The notes beneath the pieces are model-generated. The model was given only the letters and a program-made list of their open reading frames with translations. It did no database searches and was not told the DNA's origin. The position numbers and the translations under genes were made by a program. DNA of 64,000 nt, taken from positions 62,001-126,000 of the forward strand of contig DASWMZ010000159.1 of NCBI GenBank assembly GCA_036399495.1, given 5' to 3'. Origin of the DNA: Paradesertivirga sp036399495. GTDB taxonomy: Bacteria > Bacteroidota > Bacteroidia > Sphingobacteriales > Sphingobacteriaceae. How positions within the stretch are numbered: position 1 is the first letter of the stretch; each line of letters opens with the position of its first letter. Below, piece after piece: positions 1 to 8,764 of the stretch.

Positions 1-395
1 TCCTCGCCGGCAATAAACTCAACCCTCGATGGAATATTTTCAAACGTGCGAGAACTGCGTGTTGAAGTAATTACCACTACTTCCATCTCCTCTGATGAAG
101 GGGTCAATGCGACTTCAATAGTATCTTGTTGCAATGGAAAAACCAGGGTATCAATCCGAATCTCATAACCAAGACTTTTAAAACTAATTATCTGCCTGCC
201 ACTTGGGATGTTGCTGATTTGAATGTATCCACTTTCGTTAGAAGTGCCTGTTAGACCTAATGCTAGCACCTTCACAGATGCGCCTTTTATAGGCTCGCTT
301 GTACTGCTGTCTTTAATGAGAGCCTTGTATGCATTTTGGCTGTATGCTGAAAGTGAAACCAAAAAGAAAGAAAACAGAATATAAAAGAATTTCAT
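1..395 (-). CDS. TonB-dependent outer membrane receptor, N-terminal part (cut by window edge)
   Basis: An open frame on the minus strand starts at the ATG at 395 and runs off the left edge, so only about 131 codons are visible. It opens with a signal peptide (MKFFYILFSFFLVSLSAYSQ). A carboxypeptidase-like regulatory domain follows at about residues 22-105, recognisable from KALIKDSSTSEPIKGASV. The start of a plug domain comes next, with VVITSTRSSRTFENIPSRV. This order is typical of Bacteroidota TonB-dependent receptors, which import siderophores, vitamins or oligomers. The substrate cannot be told from this part. It is transcribed away from the small lipoprotein at 508, so 396-507 should hold two divergent promoters; I see no convincing -7 box there. 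Confidence 0.85.
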   Translation of the reverse strand, partial: MKFFYILFSFFLVSLSAYSQNAYKALIKDSSTSEPIKGASVKVLALGLTGTSNESGYIQISNIPSGRQIISFKSLGYEIRIDTLVFPLQQDTIEVALTPSSEEMEVVVITSTRSSRTFENIPSRVEFIAGE

Positions 396-507
396 GTGAG
401 AGCAGTTATTAAGAATCTTTGTTAACCTTTACGAATAATCGATGTTATGAATAAATTAACAGTGTAATTATTCACAACGATTAAAACTATAATTTAAGAC
501 TAATACT

Positions 508-735
508 ATGAAAAAGTTCCTTTTAATATTATCCTTTATGGCAAGTATCGCTGTTGTGTCTTGTAACGGCAGTGGTTCACCTGAAGAAACAGATGATAAA
601 GATTCGATTGATGCAGCACAGTCTGCAGATTCAATGCTTCAAAATCAGCTTAATTCCGATACATCAATGAATACGGATAGTACTGTCGACAACATGCCAA
701 CCGATTCGATGCGAAAAAATTTGAAACAGCAATAA
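508..735 (+). CDS. small secreted lipoprotein, unknown function
   Basis: This 75-residue protein has a lipoprotein signal peptide with lipobox AVVSC, so Cys19 would be lipidated. The mature part is short, Asp/Ser/Met-rich and without hydrophobic segments (repeated DS/DT pairs such as DSMLQ, DTSMN, DSTVD, DSMRK). It looks unstructured and should be tethered to a membrane facing the periplasm or the surface. I recognise no family. The stop lies 3 bases before the convergent end of the S41 protease gene. The clear signal sequence makes it a probable real gene despite its size. Confidence 0.65.
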   Translation: MKKFLLILSFMASIAVVSCNGSGSPEETDDKDSIDAAQSADSMLQNQLNSDTSMNTDSTVDNMPTDSMRKNLKQQ

Positions 736-738
736 ATT

Positions 739-2349
739 TTAAGGTTGCTTCAATTCCTGAAGCGACCTTGCTATTGCCTTATCATTTGCATTCTGTACTC
801 TAAAGTAACCCTCATCATCAAAAAATACTCTGGCGAGGGAAGCTTTTAAATCCTGATTAATAGCCAGCCTGGCTTCTTTTTTTGAAGAAGCCGTGGCTCT
901 AACGCCACTCTTTTCAGATATAGTGATCAGGCTGTGGTATTGGTCATCACTTAAAATGAAATCATTTTCGATTTGCTTAAGCGACGCTGGTTTATATTCT
1001 TTCAAAAGGTTGCGAAACATAAATTCTGTTAAAATCCCTCTGGCTCGTAAAGCATAATAGAAAGAATTATAAGAAGTGGTATCCGCCGGTATGTAAACAT
1101 CAGGCATAATTCCTCCTCCCCCATATAAAGTACGCCCGGTTGATGTTTTATAAGAAAACTTTTTATCAAAAATGCTATCCTTCACTGTACCATCACTAGT
1201 TACTTCCGGACTTTCATGTCGTTTAGCTTCTTCAAAATACTCCTCGGATGACATTTTATATGGCCTCTGAATCGACCTCCCCAAAGGAGTATAATACCGC
1301 GCAATAGTTAAATTAAGTGCAGAACCATCTCCAAAATTAAACTGCTCTTGTACAAGTCCCTTACCAAAAGACCGGCGACCAATCACTATGCCTCTATCCA
1401 GATCCTGGATAGCTCCAGCGACAATTTCACTAGCAGAAGCCGTAGTCTCATCTACTAATAAAACCAGTTTTCCCTGCTCAAACTTGCCGCTCCCGGTAGC
1501 AAAATAATCTGTACGCGGTTCATGTTCGCCTTGAGTATAAACAATCAATTGTTTGTCTGGTAAAAACTCATCGGCCAAAGCCGTAGCAGCACTTAAATAC
1601 CCGCCGCCGTTATGGCGCAAATCGAGTATCAGGCTTTTCATATGGTGATGTTTTAAACGGTTGATTTCCGAGGCAAAATCTTCATCTGTACGCGCGCCAA
1701 ACTTGCTTATTTTAATATAACCCACAGTAGGCGTTATCATATAAGATGCGTCAACACTGCTCACGGTAATTTTATCGCGATTAACAGAAACTAATTGTTC
1801 CTTTAAATTATCACGCTTTTTGATTATTAATTTTACAGGTGTACCAATTCTGCCTTTGATCATAGATACAATATTGGCCCGGGATACTCCGTTTCCGGCA
1901 ACATTCTTATCATCTACCCTTAAAATCCGATCACCCGGCGCAATACCAGCTTTGGCCGCAGGTCCATTCTTTACAGAAGTAACCAGGATAGTATCGTTTA
2001 TCAAAATATATTCGATGCCAATTCCCGTATAGTTACCCTCGAGGCTTTGCGACTGTTCCATTGCCTTAACGGGCGGCAAGTAAGAAGAATGCGGGTCAAG
2101 GTGTGAAAGTATGTTGTCGATCCCTAAATTCTGCAGCGTATCAACCTTTACCGGATCAACATAATTTTCCTTGATAATCTCAAGAACCTGATCCACTTTT
2201 TCGGCTTTACCGGATAAAAAAGACAAGTAATTCCCTGAACTGGCAGAGCTGTTTTCATGTCCGAATTTTGGACCAACAGCCATACCCAGGGCAAGAATTC
2301 CGGCATAGCAGGAGGCAACTAATAAATTACTTTTGGTGGATGATTGCAT
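739..2349 (-). CDS. S41 family carboxyl-terminal processing protease
   Basis: A 536-residue periplasmic serine protease of the C-terminal processing (CtpA/Tsp) type. Domains in order: N-terminal membrane or signal segment (residues 8-25), a short helical region containing LSHLDPHSSYL, a PDZ domain at about 105-185 that should bind substrate C termini, and an S41 catalytic core. The core carries the RHNGGG loop (255-260), the catalytic Ser305 in TASASEIV and Lys330 in SFGKGLVQ. The 25-residue Ser-Lys spacing equals that of characterised CtpB enzymes. Such proteases trim or degrade envelope proteins. It is divergent from murQ, with 111 bases between the two starts. Confidence 0.92.
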   Translation of the reverse strand: MQSSTKSNLLVASCYAGILALGMAVGPKFGHENSSASSGNYLSFLSGKAEKVDQVLEIIKENYVDPVKVDTLQNLGIDNILSHLDPHSSYLPPVKAMEQSQSLEGNYTGIGIEYILINDTILVTSVKNGPAAKAGIAPGDRILRVDDKNVAGNGVSRANIVSMIKGRIGTPVKLIIKKRDNLKEQLVSVNRDKITVSSVDASYMITPTVGYIKISKFGARTDEDFASEINRLKHHHMKSLILDLRHNGGGYLSAATALADEFLPDKQLIVYTQGEHEPRTDYFATGSGKFEQGKLVLLVDETTASASEIVAGAIQDLDRGIVIGRRSFGKGLVQEQFNFGDGSALNLTIARYYTPLGRSIQRPYKMSSEEYFEEAKRHESPEVTSDGTVKDSIFDKKFSYKTSTGRTLYGGGGIMPDVYIPADTTSYNSFYYALRARGILTEFMFRNLLKEYKPASLKQIENDFILSDDQYHSLITISEKSGVRATASSKKEARLAINQDLKASLARVFFDDEGYFRVQNANDKAIARSLQELKQP

Positions 2350-2460
2350 GGATTAAGAGCGGCCTAAAAATAGCTATTCACTGGCAGATAAGTCAGTTTA
2401 AAATTGTCACAAAAAAGCTTTTTTTAGCTCAATTCCTGAATATATTCCGACCTTTAAATT

Positions 2461-3285
2461 ATGAACAGAACGACTGAACAAGACTCTGCATATACAGATC
2501 TTGAAAAAAAATCGGTGACTGAGTTACTGCAGGGTATAAACAATGAAGATAAAACGGTGCCTTATGCAATAGAAAAAGCATTACCTCAAATAGAATTACT
2601 TGTTAATGCAATAGTTGCGAAAATGAAATTGGGTGGCCGCCTGTTTTATATCGGCGCCGGAACCAGCGGACGACTGGGAATTGTAGATGCGTCTGAATGC
2701 CCTCCCACTTACGGTGTGCCGCACGATTGGGTGATCGGTATTATTGCAGGCGGAGATTCGGCTATACGAAAAGCGGTTGAATTTGCGGAAGACGATACAG
2801 AGCAGGCATGGAAAGACCTAACACAGTATTCGATATCAGCTAAAGATGTTTTAGTCGGAATTGCGGCATCGGGGTCTACGCCTTACGTAGTCGGAGGATT
2901 GAAAAAAGCAAACGAGAAAGGTATTATTACAGGATGCGTCGTTTGCAACACAGGTAGTCCGGTTGCCGTAGAAGCAAAACACCCGGTAGAAGTTGTGGTA
3001 GGCCCGGAATTTGTTACAGGTTCTACCAGAATGAAATCAGGCACCGCTCAAAAACTGGTATTAAACATGATCAGTACTACGGTTATGATTCAGTTGGGCA
3101 GAGTGAAAGGAAATAAGATGTTTGATATGCAGTTGAGCAACAATAAACTGGTTCAACGAGCCGTAAATATGGTTGTTGAAGCGACCGGGCTCGATGAACA
3201 ATCGGCACAAAAACTGCTTGATGAACATGGCAATGTGAGGGAAGCTGTTGAAAATTCCCTTAGATCCCTAAAAAAGGGAACTTAG
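2461..3285 (+). CDS. murQ: N-acetylmuramic acid 6-phosphate etherase
   Basis: A 274-residue SIS-domain enzyme that cleaves the lactyl ether of MurNAc-6-phosphate to GlcNAc-6-phosphate and D-lactate in cytoplasmic peptidoglycan recycling. The sugar-phosphate motif GAGTSGRLG is at 65-73. Glu79 in DASEC and Glu110 in EFAEDD sit 31 residues apart, the spacing of the two active-site glutamates of E. coli MurQ (83 and 114). EFVTGSTRMKSGTAQK is also typical. The C terminus is short and basic (SLRSLKKGT), and its codons lie in a stretch of small inverted repeats that continues past the stop. A BadF-type sugar kinase at 25.8 kb could supply its substrate. Confidence 0.93.
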   Translation: MNRTTEQDSAYTDLEKKSVTELLQGINNEDKTVPYAIEKALPQIELLVNAIVAKMKLGGRLFYIGAGTSGRLGIVDASECPPTYGVPHDWVIGIIAGGDSAIRKAVEFAEDDTEQAWKDLTQYSISAKDVLVGIAASGSTPYVVGGLKKANEKGIITGCVVCNTGSPVAVEAKHPVEVVVGPEFVTGSTRMKSGTAQKLVLNMISTTVMIQLGRVKGNKMFDMQLSNNKLVQRAVNMVVEATGLDEQSAQKLLDEHGNVREAVENSLRSLKKGT

Positions 3286-3297
3286 AAAACGAATAAA

Positions 3298-3317
3298 ACT
3301 CTCCCATTAGGGAGTTG
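3298..3317. repeat. short inverted repeat before the 188-aa gene
   Basis: CTCCC-ATTA-GGGAG with matching flanks lies just after murQ and ends about 9 bases before the next ATG. A similar CCCT...AGGG pair lies at 3268-3277 inside the last murQ codons. This resembles small dispersed palindromes common in Sphingobacteriaceae intergenic DNA, but copies elsewhere in the genome cannot be checked here. Confidence 0.4.
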
Positions 3318-3325
3318 GAGGGCAA

Positions 3326-3892
3326 ATGCACGAAATAGAACCTTTTTATCGCTGGCGCGATGATTATGTAGCAGCGGAAGATAATCGATCGCCATTTTTT
3401 GAGACGGAGTATAGTGAGTTTGAATTCGATAAAAAGATCTACAATTACTATATCCACCCTCAGTGGGATGCTTTCGGATCACAAACATTATACTTAAAGG
3501 CGCTTTTTGTTGATTATGATAAACGATTCGCCATCCTTGAATTTATCGGGGAGTGGAATGATGCCATTTATAATGATATCATGCTATTAAAACGCGAGAT
3601 CCTTGAAATCATGGTTGACGAAGGTGTTAATAAATTTATACTGGTAGGAGAAAACGTTTTAAACTTTCACTCGTCAGATGATTCTTATTATGAAGAATGG
3701 TTTCAGGATGTGGAAGATGGATGGATTGCCGGAGTGAACTTCAGGGAACACGTGATTGACGAATTCAAAAGAAACAATATCGATTATTACATCAATTTTG
3801 GAGGTGAGCTCGATAGTATCTCCTGGCGAACATTGAAACCAATCCAATTCTTCAAAAAAGTTGAGGAGCAACTGCAGAAGCGTCTAAGCTAA
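3326..3892 (+). CDS. conserved-looking hypothetical protein, acidic and aromatic-rich
   Basis: A 188-residue soluble protein without signal peptide or membrane segment. It is rich in Tyr, Trp, Phe, Asp and Glu, with a stretch FILVGENVLNFHSSDDSYYEEW near residues 96-117 that looks like a β-strand and loop of an alpha/beta fold. I do not recognise a family and propose no function. It follows murQ on the same strand after 40 bases and may be co-transcribed. Codon use looks like its neighbours, and the frame is long and intact, so I take it as a real gene. Confidence 0.7.
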   Translation: MHEIEPFYRWRDDYVAAEDNRSPFFETEYSEFEFDKKIYNYYIHPQWDAFGSQTLYLKALFVDYDKRFAILEFIGEWNDAIYNDIMLLKREILEIMVDEGVNKFILVGENVLNFHSSDDSYYEEWFQDVEDGWIAGVNFREHVIDEFKRNNIDYYINFGGELDSISWRTLKPIQFFKKVEEQLQKRLS

Positions 3893-3922
3893 TTGCTACC
3901 TACCGCAACCCTAAACCATTTT

Positions 3923-3950
3923 TTTGAATAAAATACAAATCGTATCTTTA
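3923..3950 (+). promoter_or_regulatory. Bacteroidota-type promoter for the Bax inhibitor-1 gene
   Basis: A -33 element TTTG (3923-3926) is followed after 16 bases by TATCTTTA (3943-3950), a 7/8 match to the TAnnTTTG -7 consensus. The box ends 15 bases before the ATG at 3966. This argues against the upstream in-frame ATG at 3924, which would lie inside the promoter. Confidence 0.55.
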
Positions 3951-3965
3951 AAAAAATATCTAAAC

Positions 3966-4700
3966 ATGTCAGATCAAAATTCTTTCAACTTTGGCGGAAG
4001 CCCGGCAATACAACAAGAAACCGGCATCACTTCCAAAAACTTTTTACCTAATGTTTTCTTGTGGATGTTTGTTGCGCTGGGTATTTCAGCAGCTACTACT
4101 TACTTATTCTCTACGGACACCACCCTACTGGGATATCTTGTGAATGCTGAAACCGGTGGCATAACTGGGCTTGGTACCGCAGCAAGATTTGCACCCTTAG
4201 CCTTTGTTTTAATATTATCATTCGGCATGAACCGCCTATCATTTCCGGTGGTCGCGTTGCTTTATGTCTTATTCGCAGCAGTAATGGGTATCAGCATCAG
4301 CTTTAACCTTATGATCTACAGCAGCGCGTCTGTACTAGGTTGCTTTTTATCTGCTTCAGCATTATTTGCGGTGATGGCAATTGCAGGTTACACAACTAAT
4401 CAGGATCTCACTAAGTTCGGTTCATTATTAATGATGTTCTTAATAGGAATTGTGATCGCAAGTATCATTAACTGGTTTTTGCAAAGTAGTCAGCTTGACT
4501 ATATAATAAGCTGTATTGGTGTCGCTGTGTTTATCGGGTTAACCGCGTATGATGTTCAGCGTTTAAAGCGAATTGGCGCAGGGATAGAATACGGAGATGC
4601 TTCAGCGAATAAGATGGTAATTATGGGAGCATTATCGTTGTACCTTGATTTTATAAACCTGTTTTTAATGCTCCTAAGAGTTTTCGGAAGCAGAAAATAA
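3966..4700 (+). CDS. Bax inhibitor-1/YccA family membrane protein
   Basis: A 244-residue integral membrane protein with about seven hydrophobic segments and a 25-30 residue cytoplasmic N terminus (MSDQNSFNFGGSP). The family signature is in the late part, where GLTAYDVQRLKRIG is followed by a last hydrophobic segment ending LLRVFGSRK. Members of this family (YccA, BsYetJ, TMBIM) are linked to calcium leak and to modulation of FtsH; the exact role here is unknown. I use the ATG at 3966, not 3924, because a -7 box lies between them. A hairpin at 4721-4750 probably ends the transcript. Confidence 0.88.
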   Translation: MSDQNSFNFGGSPAIQQETGITSKNFLPNVFLWMFVALGISAATTYLFSTDTTLLGYLVNAETGGITGLGTAARFAPLAFVLILSFGMNRLSFPVVALLYVLFAAVMGISISFNLMIYSSASVLGCFLSASALFAVMAIAGYTTNQDLTKFGSLLMMFLIGIVIASIINWFLQSSQLDYIISCIGVAVFIGLTAYDVQRLKRIGAGIEYGDASANKMVIMGALSLYLDFINLFLMLLRVFGSRK

Positions 4701-4720
4701 TCTTGCCGACAAACGAATAA

Positions 4721-4750
4721 TAAGGGGATGTAGGTAACTGCGTCCCCTTT
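4721..4750 (+). terminator. hairpin terminator after the Bax inhibitor-1 gene
   Basis: AAGGGGATG (4722-4730) pairs with CGTCCCCTT (4741-4749), including one T·G wobble, around a 10-base loop. The following T tract is weak (TTAAGTTT). It separates the membrane protein gene from the SAM riboswitch that starts 40 bases later. Confidence 0.5.
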
Positions 4751-4789
4751 AAGTTTGCATTTAATTGAATTTTGATGCATTTTTGCATT

Positions 4790-4898
4790 GCTTATTCAGA
4801 AAGACGGAGGGATTAGACCCTGCGAAGTCTTAGCAACCTGTACTTACAAGGTGCTAAATTCTAACTGATTCCGGACTTTAGGATGAAGAAAGATAAGT
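4790..4898 (+). promoter_or_regulatory. SAM-I (S-box) riboswitch controlling metH-metF
   Basis: The conserved S-box core is clear: AGACGGAGGGATTAGACCC, then GAAGTCTTAGCAACCT, AAGGTGCTAAATTC, and AGGATGAAGAAAGATAAG. Helix P1 is CTTAT (4791-4795) with ATAAG (4893-4897). Binding of S-adenosylmethionine should reduce metH-metF expression. The expression platform is not obvious: a hairpin follows at 4905-4924 (CAGG/CCTG core, loop ACA) but lacks a T run. A second copy of the P1 3' strand, AAAGATAAG, lies at 4926-4934. The metH start is 135 bases downstream, so control may be through mRNA structure. Confidence 0.93.
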
Positions 4899-4934
4899 GA
4901 ATTCAAATCAGGACACCTGAATTTCAAAGATAAG

Positions 4935-5016
4935 CTTAAGAAGAGATATGAGATGCGAGATGCGAGATATGAGGACTTTTATGAGTCTTACCCATTCTCA
5001 AATCTCGCTTCTTAAA
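4935..5016. repeat. imperfect inverted repeat (GAGATATGAG type) between riboswitch and metH
   Basis: TTAAGAAGAGAT (4936-4947) pairs with ATCTCGCTTCTTAA (5002-5015). In between lie tandem GAGATGC/GAGATATGAG units and a CTCAAATCTC counterpart. The pattern resembles dispersed intergenic palindromes in this bacterial group. It lies in the metH 5' untranslated region. Confidence 0.6.
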
Positions 5017-5033
5017 CCTCACATCTAAGAAAC

Positions 5034-8000
5034 ATGAGCATTAGAGAAGAATTAAAGAAACGTATTTTAGTTATAGACGGTGCAATGGGCACCATGATCC
5101 AACGCTACCAGCTAACAGAGGAAGATTTCCGCGGTGAACGCTTCAAGGATCACCCTTGTGATGTTCGGGGAAACAACGACCTCCTGAACATCACTAGACC
5201 TGACGTTATAAAAGCAATTCACGCAGAATATTTAAGTGCTGGCGCCGACATTATAGAAACCAACACCTTCAGTACTCAGCGTATTTCCATGGCAGATTAC
5301 CAGATGGAAGACTTGTCGTACGAGATGAGCTACGAAGGTGCCCGTATCGCTAAAGAAGTCGCTGCAGAATTTACTGCTAAAAATCCTGATAAGCCTCGGT
5401 TTGTGGCCGGCGCTTTAGGCCCAACAACTAAAATGGCTTCAATGTCGCCTGACGTAAACGACCCGGGTTACCGCGCGGTTACGTTCGATGAACTTGTTGA
5501 TGCTTATTACGAGCAAATCAAGGGTTTGATTGATGGAGGTGCGGATGTTCTTCTCTTCGAGACGATCACCGATACATTAATCACGAAAGCGGCTTTATTT
5601 GCAGCAAAAAACTATGAAAACGAAATAGGTCGTAAGATTGAGATTATGATTTCCGGCACCATTACGGATGCCAGCGGGCGTACTCTATCGGGCCAAACCG
5701 TCGAAGCCTTTTTAAACTCTTTATCACACGCAAACCTTTTAAGCATTGGCTTAAACTGCGCTTTGGGTGCTAAAGATATGAGGCCGCATATCGAGGAGTT
5801 ATCTCAAAAGGCTTCTTGTTATATTTCTGCATATCCTAACGCGGGCCTTCCGAATGAATTTGGTGCTTATGATGAGGTGCCTCACGAAACCGCCCACTTG
5901 GTAGAAGATTTCATCAAAAATGGCTTTGTAAATATCGTTGGCGGATGTTGCGGTACAACTCCTGAACATATCAAATGCATCGCCGAAAAGGCTGGCAAAT
6001 ACGCACCAAGAGTTCCGGTAACGCCCGAGCCTTATTTACGCTTAAGCGGATTGGAGCCGGTAACCTTAACTCCTGAAACGAACTTTGTGAATATTGGCGA
6101 GCGCACGAACGTAACCGGTTCGCCTAAATTTTCGAAGCTTATTTTGGGTGGAGATTTTGAAGGAGCCTTAACTGTTGCACGTCAGCAGGTTGAAGGCGGT
6201 GCCCAAATCATCGATGTGAACATGGATGAAGGGATGCTTGATTCGGAAGCTTCGATGACTAAATTCCTTAATCTTATTGCTTCCGAGCCGGATATTGCCA
6301 AGCTTCCAATCATGGTCGATTCGTCTAAATGGACTGTAATCGAAACCGGATTGAAGTGCTTACAAGGAAAAGGAGTAGTTAACTCAATATCGCTTAAAGA
6401 AGGCGAAGAAAAGTTCAAGGAATACGCTCGCAAGATAAAGCAATACGGCGCAGCGGTAGTTGTGATGGCTTTCGATGAAAGTGGTCAGGCTGATTCGTAT
6501 GAGCGCAGAATTGAGATTTGCAAAAAGTCGTATGCTATTTTGGTTAACGAAGTCAACTTCCCACCTCAAGACATCATCTTCGACCCTAATATTTTAACGG
6601 TTGCCACCGGATTAGAAGAACATAATAACTATGCGGTGGACTTCATCAACGCTACACGGTGGATAAAGGAAAACCTTCCGCTGGCTAAAGTGAGTGGTGG
6701 TGTTTCCAATATTTCATTCTCCTTCCGTGGAAATAACACGGTTCGCGAAGCAATGCATTCTGCATTCCTGTACCACGCTATCAAGGCAGGTCTGGATATG
6801 GGAATCGTAAACGCCGGCATGCTTGAGGTCTATGAAGAAATCCCGAAAGACCTTTTGGAACTCGTTGAAGATGTGCTTCTAAACCGTCGCCCGGACGCTA
6901 CTGAGCGCTTGGTTGAGTTTGCTGATACGATTAAAACACAAGGCAAAGTTGTAGTAAGAGACGAACAATGGCGCAACGAAAGTGTAGAAAGCCGATTATC
7001 TCACTCCTTGATAAAAGGCATCATTGAATATTTGGATGATGATGTGGAAGAAGCCCGTCAGAAGTATGCTAAGCCTTTAGAGGTGATTGAAGGTCCCTTA
7101 ATGGATGGCATGGGTATCGTTGGTGACTTGTTCGGCCAGGGGAAGATGTTCCTGCCTCAGGTTGTGAAGTCGGCGCGTGTAATGAAAAAAGCGGTGGCAT
7201 ATCTTTTACCGTTTATCGAAGAAGAAAAACGAAACAACGCCGATAGTAATCAGCGGAAGAATGCAGGAAAAGTCTTGCTGGCCACAGTAAAAGGCGATGT
7301 GCATGATATTGGTAAAAACATTGTGGGCGTAGTGCTTGCATGCAACAACTTCGAGGTATTTGACCTTGGGGTAATGGTACCCGCGCAAAAAATTATTGAG
7401 GAAGCAAAAAGACTTGAAGTTGATATCATTGGCTTAAGCGGATTAATCACTCCATCACTGGATGAGATGGTTCATTTCGCTAAAGAAATGGAGCGCCAGG
7501 ACTTTAAAATCCCTCTAATCATTGGAGGTGCAACTACGTCTCGTATACACGCAGCTGTGAAAATTGCACCTAACTATTCGGGGCCAACCGTGCACGTCTT
7601 GGATGCATCGCGAAGCGTAACCGTGTGCAGCACATTAATGAGCGACGATAATCGTGGAGAATATATCAACCAGATTCGTGGAGAATATGACAAGGCACGT
7701 GAAATACATTTGAACAAACAGTCAGACAAGCAATTCAAATCTATTGAAGAAGCCCGTCAGAATAAGTTTCAAATCGGATTAAACGGTTCTATTCCTCCGA
7801 AACCGGCGTTCCTTGGCACCAAAGTGTTCGACAACTTCCCTTTAGAAGATTTGGTTCCTTATATCGACTGGACCCCATTTTTCCATACCTGGGAACTTCG
7901 AGGAAGCTATCCACGAATTTTTGAAGACAAATTCGTGGGAGATGAAGCAAAAAAACTTTTTGAGGATGCGCAGGCATTATTAAATAAAATCATCAGCGAA

Positions 8001-8696
8001 AAGCTTCTTACTGCAAAAGGTGTAATTGGTTTTTGGCCCGCTAATTCAGTAGGCGATGATATTGTTTTAGATGTAGATGGCTCTACCACGGTAATTCACA
8101 CCCTCCGCCAACAGGCAGAGAAAGCAGCAGGCGAACCGTATTACGCTCTGGCGGATTTTGTCGCCCAAAAAGAGACAGGTATCCGGGATTACTTTGGTGG
8201 ATTCGCGGTGACTACCGGGATCGGTTGCGACGAACTAGTGGCTCAATACGAAAAAGACCACGATGACTACAATAGCATCATGGTAAAAGCTCTCGCCGAC
8301 CGTCTAGCTGAAGCTTTTGCCGAGAAGATGCACGAATTAGTGAGAAAAGATTACTGGGGCTATGCGAAAGACGAGACTTTAAGCAACGAAGACCTTATTA
8401 AAGAGAGATACTCTGGTATTCGCCCAGCTCCCGGTTATCCGGCATGCCCGGACCATACCGAGAAAGAGACCTTATTTCAATTGTTGGATGCGGAGGCCAA
8501 AACAGGCATAAAACTTACCGAAAGCTTCGCCATGTATCCAACAGCTGCGGTTAGTGGCTTCTACTTCGCACATCCGGATTCAAAGTATTTCGGCTTAGGA
8601 AAAATTTCTAAAGACCAGGTTGAAGATTACGCGAAGCGTAAGAAAATGGACCTAGAAGTAGTAGAAAGATGGCTAAGTCCTAATCTGGGATATTAA
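5034..8696 (+). CDS. metH: cobalamin-dependent methionine synthase
   Basis: A full-length 1220-residue enzyme that transfers the methyl group of 5-methyltetrahydrofolate through cob(I)alamin to homocysteine. Modules in order: homocysteine domain (1 to about 325) with zinc ligands Cys242 (LNCALG) and Cys305/Cys306 (GGCCGTTPEH); folate domain (about 345-620); cobalamin cap and binding domains (about 640-880), with axial His757 in DVHDIGKN; and reactivation domain (about 890-1220) ending RPAPGYPACPDH...AMYPTAAVSG. The zinc cysteines have the spacing of E. coli MetH. It sits behind a SAM-I riboswitch, and metF follows after 68 bases. Cobalamin must be made or imported; TonB receptors are a usual route. 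Confidence 0.98.
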   Translation: MSIREELKKRILVIDGAMGTMIQRYQLTEEDFRGERFKDHPCDVRGNNDLLNITRPDVIKAIHAEYLSAGADIIETNTFSTQRISMADYQMEDLSYEMSYEGARIAKEVAAEFTAKNPDKPRFVAGALGPTTKMASMSPDVNDPGYRAVTFDELVDAYYEQIKGLIDGGADVLLFETITDTLITKAALFAAKNYENEIGRKIEIMISGTITDASGRTLSGQTVEAFLNSLSHANLLSIGLNCALGAKDMRPHIEELSQKASCYISAYPNAGLPNEFGAYDEVPHETAHLVEDFIKNGFVNIVGGCCGTTPEHIKCIAEKAGKYAPRVPVTPEPYLRLSGLEPVTLTPETNFVNIGERTNVTGSPKFSKLILGGDFEGALTVARQQVEGGAQIIDVNMDEGMLDSEASMTKFLNLIASEPDIAKLPIMVDSSKWTVIETGLKCLQGKGVVNSISLKEGEEKFKEYARKIKQYGAAVVVMAFDESGQADSYERRIEICKKSYAILVNEVNFPPQDIIFDPNILTVATGLEEHNNYAVDFINATRWIKENLPLAKVSGGVSNISFSFRGNNTVREAMHSAFLYHAIKAGLDMGIVNAGMLEVYEEIPKDLLELVEDVLLNRRPDATERLVEFADTIKTQGKVVVRDEQWRNESVESRLSHSLIKGIIEYLDDDVEEARQKYAKPLEVIEGPLMDGMGIVGDLFGQGKMFLPQVVKSARVMKKAVAYLLPFIEEEKRNNADSNQRKNAGKVLLATVKGDVHDIGKNIVGVVLACNNFEVFDLGVMVPAQKIIEEAKRLEVDIIGLSGLITPSLDEMVHFAKEMERQDFKIPLIIGGATTSRIHAAVKIAPNYSGPTVHVLDASRSVTVCSTLMSDDNRGEYINQIRGEYDKAREIHLNKQSDKQFKSIEEARQNKFQIGLNGSIPPKPAFLGTKVFDNFPLEDLVPYIDWTPFFHTWELRGSYPRIFEDKFVGDEAKKLFEDAQALLNKIISEKLLTAKGVIGFWPANSVGDDIVLDVDGSTTVIHTLRQQAEKAAGEPYYALADFVAQKETGIRDYFGGFAVTTGIGCDELVAQYEKDHDDYNSIMVKALADRLAEAFAEKMHELVRKDYWGYAKDETLSNEDLIKERYSGIRPAPGYPACPDHTEKETLFQLLDAEAKTGIKLTESFAMYPTAAVSGFYFAHPDSKYFGLGKISKDQVEDYAKRKKMDLEVVERWLSPNLGY

Positions 8697-8738
8697 CCCT
8701 GATCCTTGATGGGATTTGATAAATTGACTTAACACGTT

Positions 8739-8759
8739 AAACTCCGCCTCAGGCGGGTT
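8739..8759. repeat. GC-rich palindrome between metH and metF
   Basis: CCGCC-TCA-GGCGG with partly matching flanks lies 5 bases before the metF ATG. It may be a dispersed intergenic palindrome. Similar CTCCGCCT motifs lie near 16062-16086. As RNA it could limit ribosome access to metF. Confidence 0.5.
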
Positions 8760-8764
8760 GCAAA

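Noticed and set aside
3924..3965. Longer N terminus of the Bax inhibitor-1 protein starting at ATG 3924
   Set aside because: The added 14 codons contain the TATCTTTA -7 box, and the residues do not look like part of the family; the ATG at 3966 is preferred.
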